Of a stretch of 64,000 bases of DNA, positions 42,806 through 50,461 are shown piece by piece. Every line of letters starts with the position of its first letter. The stretch's first letter is position 1. The notes beneath the pieces are model-generated. The model was not told the DNA's origin. It saw nothing but the letters and a program-made list of their open reading frames with translations, and did no database searches. Location of the stretch: positions 682,001 to 746,000 of the forward strand of contig JAUTDP010000002.1 in the NCBI GenBank assembly GCA_033439795.1, in the 5' to 3' direction. The DNA comes from Sordaria brevicollis. Lineage: Eukaryota > Ascomycota > Sordariomycetes > Sordariales > Sordariaceae. The translations under genes and the position numbers were made by a program.

Positions 42806-44030
42806 CCTAGCTGTAATGAGTAGAAGGTCGTCCGCATCTCCCCCGAATCCGCGTTCGCATGGCCATGATACCTATCTATTCCACCCCAATACTTGCTTGA
42901 CTAACAGGAATTAGAAGCCGCTACTACTGTTGCGCCCTCTGGTCGTCCCACACCCTCTCGCTGTATCTACGTGGGATATCATGAAGTCCGTGAAGACGAC
43001 ACTCCCATCTCCAGGGAGCAGTATTGGTAGACGAATCAGGACCCGGTCGAAGCACACCAGCGCCTCGTTACTAGTCCCCTTGACATCGACATCCTACTTG
43101 TTACGCTACAGAAACACCGGTGCCCGGCCAACGCGTATACCCCACTTTCTACGGAACGAAGCGACATGGGATATTCTTGTTGGGCAAGGGCAAACCCGGG
43201 GTACCGAGACCCCAAACCGAACAGGAAATGGCGACGGGGGGAGGGAATTCAAGAAGAGCAAAGGTGGAGGACAGCAAGAACGACTGGAGAAGAGCAACTG
43301 CGGACAGCAGGGACGGCTTCTCGACCAACTGAGGACGGAAATCACAGGTTGTCTGTGATCATGGGTTTACAGAAACCACCTTCCGTCCTCACTGGTGCCG
43401 GTGCACCTGGCCCCTGACCCATTTTCGCCATGGGTCAAGGGCCAGAGCATGCACCAGGCTGCTCCTGCCACGACGCGCACACAAGGTCACAAGGAGCAGC
43501 CGTTCAGAGATACACACCACAAACAAACTGTCCACGACGGGTGGTTCCCATTCTCGGAATGGGATTATCCAACTGTCAACAAGATACTTCCCGTCCATAT
43601 CGACGATCAACGCAAAGACTTTCCATCTTTCACTCATCAACTTGAAGTGTTCATTCACTCCAGCCAAGGAAGGCTGTAGAATAATTTATACTTGGCCACA
43701 ATAAATTTTCCTCCTTTGGCTCATACCACTCCTGGGATTAGCCCATCAGGGAGGTAGTCAGAAGGCACATTGAGGCCTGTATGCGCGTGGACTTCCGCAA
43801 AGAGCCCGGGGATGATGGTTCACGCGTACGTAGCATGGAGCTACCCCGGTGCTCCCGATCATAAGACTGGGATCCCTTGAGTACATGTGTGGAACCTTTT
43901 TCAGAGCCAAAAATTCAGCGTCCGTAGCTGAACAACAAAACCCTTCCCAAGACAAATTTCCGCAACGTAAAACTTCACCCGGCAACCATTATCCTCAAAC
44001 CTCGCGTTCCTACTCCCAAAGAAACCCAAC
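42806..44030. other. Intergenic, possible decayed tail of copy G
   Basis: From 42908 the frame collinear with copy G reads ELEAATTVAPSGRPTPSRC and on to a TAG near 43028, then remains open to about 43417. The upstream part has stops, so no intact model was found. Beyond 43420 nothing is recognised. Confidence 0.35.
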
Positions 44031-44564
44031 ATGCACGACAAAAGTCTCGCCCGCTGGGCCGTTCCAGCCCATGAGCTCCCCGACCATCTCTACTTCGTCA
44101 GCCACGCTCAATCACAGAGCTTCCTCTGGTGCGAAACCGACCCGGCCACAGTCGGAGCCAGGCACGAACACCCTTGTCCCGTCTGCAACCGCCCTCTGCC
44201 ATCCAGCGACAAGCACAGCATCCAAGCGGCACAATACCCCTTCGGCCCTCACCGTCCGCAAAACGTAGGAGAGTTGTACGCCAAAATGGCGCAACACCTC
44301 GACTGGAACAACAGGATCCCAACAATCTTTGTCTCGGCGTTTGGAGACTACCAAAATGCGGTGGACTGGGCCAAACAGCGAGATGGCCCTGTGGGTATTA
44401 TCAAGGTTAATACCAACAACTTGCCAGCCGGCGAGTTTGTCTTTCGGCCGGTGGACTACAACCCGGAGTGGCCGGGGGATGAGTATCTATTCTTTGGAAG
44501 GATTCCACAGGGCTATTTGGAGAAGCATTGGGGGGTAAAACGGGGGGGTGAATTGAAGGACTAG
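44031..44564 (+). CDS. ART-like DUF7587-type family protein, copy H
   Basis: A single-exon ORF of 177 residues; the start ACCCAACATGC is in good context. Landmarks: YFVSHAQSQ, QHLDW, TIFVSAFGDYQNAVDWA, IKVNTNNLPAGE and DEYLFFGRIPQG. Between the first and second conserved blocks lies an insertion with HEHPCPVCNRPLPSSDKH, a CxxC plus His cluster that could bind zinc; that is inference. There is no phase-1 donor after the domain, so this copy seems to have lost the tail exon and ends in a short basic stretch. Confidence 0.75.
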   Translation: MHDKSLARWAVPAHELPDHLYFVSHAQSQSFLWCETDPATVGARHEHPCPVCNRPLPSSDKHSIQAAQYPFGPHRPQNVGELYAKMAQHLDWNNRIPTIFVSAFGDYQNAVDWAKQRDGPVGIIKVNTNNLPAGEFVFRPVDYNPEWPGDEYLFFGRIPQGYLEKHWGVKRGGELKD

Positions 44565-45186
44565 TTTGAAGGGTAACCGATGTGCACAGCTCCTTGGAGG
44601 ATTGGCAGATTTCTCTTTTTTTGGTGGTGGTGGAAATCCCGGAAAATTGTTCCCTAGGACCCCCAGTGTCTCCGGGCGGACCTCCGGCTTGGGCCGGCCC
44701 GGGCCTCGGAGTGGGGCCGGATCGGGTCTTGGCATTACTTGACCAAACTTGCCGAACAATTCAGTAAGCAAGTTACGGACATCTCTGAAACACACTAAAG
44801 TCAATCGAAGAGGCCTACCTCATTTGACTTGAATTGTTTACGGCTCTGCAGGGGCAGGTGGGCAGGCGCGACTTTCTATCTTAAAGAGAACAGGACAGTG
44901 GAAAGAAGGGGTTTATTTCCGGCATCGGACCTTTATGCATCGTGATTGCCTCTTTCAGTTCAAAATGAAAGGACAGAGTTTTTCCTTGTCTGCAACTGCA
45001 GCGGCAGAATCTTTCTCCCAATTTGAACATGGCGTTGTAACCGTTCAACCTCTATCGAACATCACCAGTCCAAGTTTGAGGCCGGCTGAAATATTGACAG
45101 CCCCCGGTACGTTCAGGTGTTCAACGGCGCAGCCGCTTTCTGTTCACATATCCGATTCCTAATCTAATAACTCTTAGCAAACCGTC
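44565..45186. other. Intergenic between copies H and I
   Basis: Nothing recognised; a GC-rich, CCGG-rich patch lies at about 44655-44725. Confidence 0.4.
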
Positions 45187-45749
45187 ATGGCGCCCCAAAT
45201 CTCTCCAACCATTGGGCACTACACAATTCCTCCTTGGGATCTGCCCCCCAGCCTCTACTTCGTCGAGCATGGTCAATCTCAGGCGTGTCGCAACGGCAAC
45301 GGGGATTTCGAAGCAGCAGATCTTTGGTCACCATTGAGAGGTCCATTGCACCTTCATGAGCGAGTCTCGCAACATGTGAACTGGGCCAATCGAAACCCGA
45401 GTCCGTTCATTTCCACGTTCGCCGACTACCGACATGCCTTGAACTGGGCATGGCAGCGTCGACGACCGATCAGAATCTACGAAATCGATACCTCGAGCCT
45501 GGATGATGATTACCCATGGGTCTTCTATGCGAGCGACTTTACCCGGAACTGCTTCGAATCGGAGTTTCTGTTTCTTCATACCATCCCTGGGCACGCAATT
45601 GCGGGTACTACATATGTTGGGCCTCCAGCCAGTGAGCATACCGTTGACCCTACTTTCCAACCTCACTCTTAATGTCTATAACGTCTGACCAAACCGTCGT
45701 CATTTCAGGGATCAATCGCCAAACCCAACGTCCACGAGGATATTGCTAG
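45187..45749 (+). CDS. ART-like DUF7587-type family protein, copy I
   Basis: Exons 45187-45631 and 45709-45749 (intron 45632-45708: GTGAGC donor, CTGAC branch, TTTCAG acceptor; phase 1) give 161 residues. Landmarks: YFVEHGQSQ, GDFEA, SQHVNW, SPFISTFADYRHALNWA, YEIDTSSL and SEFLFLHTIPGHAI. The second exon adds only 13 residues (INRQTQRPRGYC) and lacks the LGLQ motif, so the copy is essentially the bare domain. Closest in the window to copy J. Confidence 0.75.
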
Positions 45750-46324
45750 TTCACTTCATGTCAAGCTCAACTTGTACGTGATATCTAGCTATTTGCTTCG
45801 ACTGGAGAAATATGAAACGAAACGAAAGGGGAGAGGTTATGGAATTCTGAATGGGCTGCATCGAACCAAAAGCTTTGACCTTGGGACCGTGGCAAATCGT
45901 GCAGACGTTGTAAGAGGAGAATGACCGACAAGGTGCTATAGCTTCAGGGACTAGCCACAAAGAAAGCCTTCGAATTTGTTGTCCATGGTAAAGATCCATA
46001 GTTGTCACGCTACTACGGCACCTTGCGCTGATGGTTCAAAGCTCAGCCAACGCCTCGTGGCCTGTCAAAGAGTGACTGTCGAAAGAGTTTTGGTAGAGAA
46101 AGCGGTATGATTCCCTTCACTTGAACGACCTGCCGGAAGGTGAAGGGCTTAACAAGTTTAGCCACTGTCTGCCATAACACCAACCCCCTCCTCAATTTTG
46201 TCGTCGATCCAGGCTTCGATACTTGCCAAATTCTCTTCCACAAACCAGTGAGAAGCCCTTTCCAGCATCGTCCTGGTCACAACTCAATCCGAATCTTGAG
46301 CGCCTCCCAACAACTCACGAAATC
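45750..46324. other. Intergenic between copies I and J
   Basis: Nothing recognised beyond likely untranslated regions. Confidence 0.4.
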
Positions 46325-46986
46325 ATGGCCCGCCGTCGTGGCCGCCCCTGGACCTACTACTCGGAGCGTTACAGTGACATCCCGCGGCGCCTGTACTTTG
46401 TCGAGCACGCTGGATCCCAATCTTATGAAGACGATGATGGCGATTTTACAGCTGCTGGTGCTTGGGGCACAGGTCGCCGCGGTCGGGGCTATCTCCAGGA
46501 CTCGATCTGCGACCACGTTAACTGGTACTATCGAGGCACCACGTGCTTCATCTCTGCGTTCTCAAACTACCACCATGCGATGAACTGGGCTAGACAGCGC
46601 GACGGACCCGTGTTCTTGCACACAATCGACACCTGTCGTGTGGAGGAGGACCGCCCCCCCATCTTCTACGCGCCTCATTTCACCGATAACTGCTGGTCGT
46701 CCAGCGAGTATCTGTTCCTTGACTACATCCCTAATAATGCGATTATTCGCACCAGGCGTGTGTACTGAGCAAGTGTAGGACATTGGTCATCCGTTTTCTC
46801 CCCTTCGTTGGAAGTATAACTAACCAGGCATGTGATACAGGCATAGCGAATTCCATACCCATACCGGGAAATTGGGCAGCCGTTGAGCAACGCAAATTCC
46901 CCGCCGACAATCTCGCAGAGACACTGCAACTCCGGATATCCGATCAAGGACCTTTGAAGAAGAAAACAGGATTTCTGGCAACCTGA
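46325..46986 (+). CDS. ART-like DUF7587-type family protein, copy J
   Basis: Read straight, the frame stops at 46768 (147 residues). A better model uses a GTGTAC donor after 46757 in the family's phase-1 position, a CTAAC branch and a GATACAG acceptor, with exon 2 at 46841-46986 staying open for 48 codons to a TGA, giving 192 residues. Exon 2 contains FPADNLAETLQLRIS (about 46900-46947), resembling the tail motif of copies A-E. Landmarks of exon 1: YFVEHAGSQ, GDFTA, DHVNW, TCFISAFSNYHHAMNWA, HTIDTC and SEYLFLDYIP. The start MARRRGRPWTYY is basic and favoured over an upstream ATG at 46223. Confidence 0.7.
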
Positions 46987-47401
46987 TGGTGTTGCGGGAG
47001 CTGGTATGGCCCACGTCTGGAGCAGGAGCTTTGCGCAAGCAAGTTCGTGCCTCCTATTTGTCAGGTAGTGTCCTTGGACTTGCCGTTGCTTCAGGGTGAA
47101 GGAATAATTGACCATTGTTCTACAGTGTGTCATCCAGATGGCAGGAGCTTGTGGGATACAGGGAAAGAAGGTGATTAGCCTTGAGGAAGTCACATCTGAG
47201 TATGCAAAGTTCGAAGTAGCATTTGCTTTCATCACTGCGGTATTTCTCAACTGATTCCAATTTGTCCATTTCCTGCAACCCACTCCATTCTCTCGCCTAT
47301 TGTGCTACCTCGTTCATCTCGACAATATCGACATATTCCAACATCCATCTTGGATAGCCCGTTCATGTTTCTCGCTCCTGTTTTCCCTCGTTTTTGCCAT
47401 C
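46987..47401. other. Intergenic between copies J and K
   Basis: Nothing recognised; the last 100 bp are C/T-rich and a likely leader of copy K. Confidence 0.4.
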
Positions 47402-49372
47402 ATGGTGGATTTGGACGCCTTCTGGGAGCGAGGTTGGCAACCTGAAGACAGTTACTGGACCAATGGCTTGGCGTATGCTCCCCTTCCCAAATTCTTGTAT
47501 TATGTAAAACATGCGGACTCCATGACCCAGTTCGAATGGAATGGAGACATCCGGACCCAACACCAAGTTCAAGACGGCAGGTTTTTTACCCGACAACACA
47601 TGGACGCTCTAGTGCGATAGCATCTCGACTGGCCCGCCAGGGAAGGACCAAGCCTTTTTATCTCGACCTTTTTCGATTACTTCGAGGCGTGGAAGTGGGG
47701 TGAGCAGCGCAGGCCTCTGACGGTCTTGTACACGATTGACACACGACGACTGCCCAGACTGTGGCCGGTAGTTTACGCCGCCGTCCACACGCGGAATCCG
47801 TTGCATACCGACGTCTTGTTCTTAAACTACATACCAAGCTATGCCATCGTTTATGTTGAGACCATCAAGTCTCAAATACCGGAATTGCAACTTCAACCCT
47901 TTCCGGAAAGAGCGGAAAACCTGGATGATCCTGAAGCTGTATGGCCGCCACCGCCGCCCTATCCCCCACACAGTCGTCCAGCGGCCCCGGATGAGCCCCC
48001 GCTAGCTCAGAATCAGCCAGCTCAAAGCCAACCAGCTCAAGGCCAACCAGCTCAAGGCCAACCAGCTCAAGGCCAACCAGCTCAAGGCCAACCAGCTCAA
48101 GGCCAACACACTCAAGGCCAACAAGCTCAAGGCCAACACGCTCAAGGCCAACCCGCTAGATATCTGCCAGGTCCATATCTGCCAGCTCTGCTAGCTCAAT
48201 ATCTGCCACCTCCGCCAGGTCTATATCCGCCACGTCCATATCTGCCAGCTCTGCCACCTCCATATCTGCCAGGTCCATATCTTGCAGCTCTGCCAGCTCC
48301 ATATCTGCCAGCTCAGGATGAACCAGTTCAAGTTCAGTCAGCTCAGAATCAGCCAGTACCAAACCAACCAGCGCAAAGCCAATCAGCGCAAGCTCAACCA
48401 GTTCAAGACCAAGCAGCCCAAGCTCAATCAACTCAAGATCATCCCGGTCAGAACCAACGCGAGCCCACACGAGACCAGCCTTTACCCGCGCCAGCTATTA
48501 CACCAGCACCGGTTCATCTATCGGCTTTTGCACCTGCACAGCTCGAGAATCTGGCGTCACAGCCCTGGAGTCCACCCCCAGATTACATGGCACCGCAGCA
48601 CTTCACGTCTCCAACACATAGCGCGCCGGCACAGTTTATCACGCCCGTTCCCGGTGTCGAAACGCCTGTTCCAGCCCCTCCTTTGGCTGGAGGTTATTGG
48701 TATTCCGTGTCCGAACCGGTGCCGGGCCAATGTTCGGTACCGATTTCTCAGCTCTCTTCTGTATTCCCGTCACCAAGGCATAGCGCATCGGAGGCAGAGT
48801 CCTCGCCGATGCCTTCTTCGCCGGTCTAGGCCAACTGGCAGTTTGATCCGCCTGGGGCATCGACAGAACGGCTTACCACTTTTTACATCAACACGGCTCC
48901 TCCTGGTCAGACTCCTCCTGGGTTTCACGATCAGGGTCAGGGTCAGGGCCAGGGTCAGGGTCAACCGACGACAATTTCCGACGTTTTGCAAGTGTCTTCC
49001 GCGGAGACGGAGCTGTCTCACGTGTTTGAGCCGAGACCAGAGGATTCACATCAACAACCTTCTCCGGCGACACATAGTCCTCCAAGCCCCGGATTCTTGC
49101 TCCTAATGAGTCCCCCGGTCACAATGCCAGACGGGACTACGCCCCTGCCCAGGGAGCGTCCTCGGTCAACGACACCAAACGGGACCAGATTGCCTAGTTT
49201 TCTTGCGGAAGAGCCTGCAGAAGAGCCTGTTCCGGAATATCATGGAGTTGAGATACCCAATCATTGGCAAACTGCGAGTGTTGAAAGTTCCATGCCCGCT
49301 GAACGTTCTTCGCTGATATCGAGTGATGGAAGTACGGTCTTGCCGAACTTTTTTGCGGAAGATGATGAGTGA
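47402..49372 (+). pseudogene. ART-like DUF7587-type copy K, long tail, two in-frame TAG stops
   Basis: One reading frame runs 657 codons from the ATG at 47402 to a TGA at 49372, broken only by TAG at 47618-47620 and TAG at 48827-48829. The first stop falls directly before HLDW, where copies H and I have Gln (QHLDW, QHVNW), so a CAG to TAG change is likely; the second precedes ANWQFD. After the first stop the domain continues normally (SLFISTFFDYFEAWKWG, YTIDTRRL, DVLFLNYIP), although the conserved Glu is replaced. The tail is Gln/Pro/Ala-rich with PAQGQ repeats, then acidic. Read-through or a downstream start is possible, but no intron can remove the first stop. Confidence 0.75.
48000..48160 (+). 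repeat. 15-bp coding tandem repeat (PAQGQ)
   Basis: About ten units of CAAGGCCAACCAGCT encode PAQGQ with minor variants (HTQGQ, QAQGQ). They lie in the tail of copy K and grade into a Tyr/Leu/Pro repeat (PYLPALP-type) at 48160-48320. Confidence 0.9.
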
Positions 49373-49796
49373 TTGTGATCCACCTGTAAGCGAGTGGCCG
49401 AGTGTGCTGATGGTGTTGGTATGTTCTTGCGTGAGGGAGATTACTGTTCCCTAGTTGTTTGGTTCTTTGAACATAGGTATGGTTTCAAACGTATCAGCGG
49501 AGCGCATTCCATTATTACCATAGGGACGTCTTGGATATCACGGACGAGGTTGATAGAGATTGTCTTAGATTAGCTACTTTGTTGTTTTACTTATAGGTAA
49601 GCTAGTTCTAACAGCGAATAACTACATCAGATTCCATTTCTTCGTTCCTCCATGCAACTTGCGACGACAAACCAGCAATAAGATCGTGCCAAAGGTCTCT
49701 CGTGAGCGACCATGGGGGCAAAAGTTGCCGTAATCGAGAAGCCAAAGATCTCAAAGCCACTGGCACTGGTGACAGCAGCCCCTAGAGCTTACACCC
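49373..49796. other. Intergenic, convergent 3' ends
   Basis: Nothing recognised. Confidence 0.4.
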
Positions 49797-50420
49797 TTAT
49801 TTCCAGTTACTCAGGCCCATTCCATCCCCACCAACATACTCAAACAACGTCCGCGCCGTATTCTGCCTCACCACCTCCTCCTCCTCCACCACTCCACTCC
49901 TGGCATTAAACCATTTCTCACACAACTCATCCGACTCCTCCAACTTCTTCTTCTTCCAATCCTCATAATCCATATCCATATCCACACCAGGCAGTCTGTC
50001 CCTCTTGGCACGGTCAACCCACCTAGCGCCCTTCTTCTTCAACTCCAAGTACTCCTTCTTCCACTCTTCCCTCTCCTCAACCGTCGCCATCATTACGTAC
50101 TCCTCCTCGTCATCCTCCTGCTCTCCCGCCCTCTGCTTCCCCTTCTCCCTCTGCCTCTCCTTCCTGGCTAGATAACGAGCCTGCATCTCATCAAAAAACC
50201 CTCTCATCATCCCATCCTCTGATCCCTCATCGCCGGCATATCCGCGCATTACCTTGATGTACCACTCCTCTTTATACGGCTGCTCGTCAGAGTCGTCGTC
50301 GGTGTAGCGGCAGGCAGCAAAGCGGCGCACTTTGTAACCCTTCTGGCGCCAGATTTCGTAGGGCTCGACGGAGAAGGTATCCTGGATGTACTCGATTGTG
50401 GAGCGGGCGGCGGGGGTCAT
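49797..50420 (-). CDS. Unknown acidic/helical protein or C-terminal exon of the 50462-53179 gene
   Basis: The ORF encodes 207 residues from the ATG at 50420: MTPAARSTIEYIQDTF, then charged helical sequence rich in Glu, Lys and Trp. Coding quality continues upstream of this ATG in the same frame: codons before it read THYNHEASTIFFITLTQRDF, then SGSVARIP, with balanced composition, back to about 50520 while overlapping the low-complexity end of the upstream ORF in another frame. The ATG is therefore probably internal and this may be the C-terminal part of the gene above, reached by a missed intron or a frame change. No domain was recognised. Confidence 0.5.
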   Translation of the reverse strand: MTPAARSTIEYIQDTFSVEPYEIWRQKGYKVRRFAACRYTDDDSDEQPYKEEWYIKVMRGYAGDEGSEDGMMRGFFDEMQARYLARKERQREKGKQRAGEQEDDEEEYVMMATVEEREEWKKEYLELKKKGARWVDRAKRDRLPGVDMDMDYEDWKKKKLEESDELCEKWFNARSGVVEEEEVVRQNTARTLFEYVGGDGMGLSNWK

Positions 50421-50461
50421 GGGGATGCGGGCGACGGAGCCGGAGGGGAAGTCCCGCTGGG

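Noticed and set aside
43395..43679. 94-codon plus-strand ORF as a further ART-like copy
   Set aside because: None of the family landmarks (H-x-x-S, S-x-F, E-x-LF) is present.
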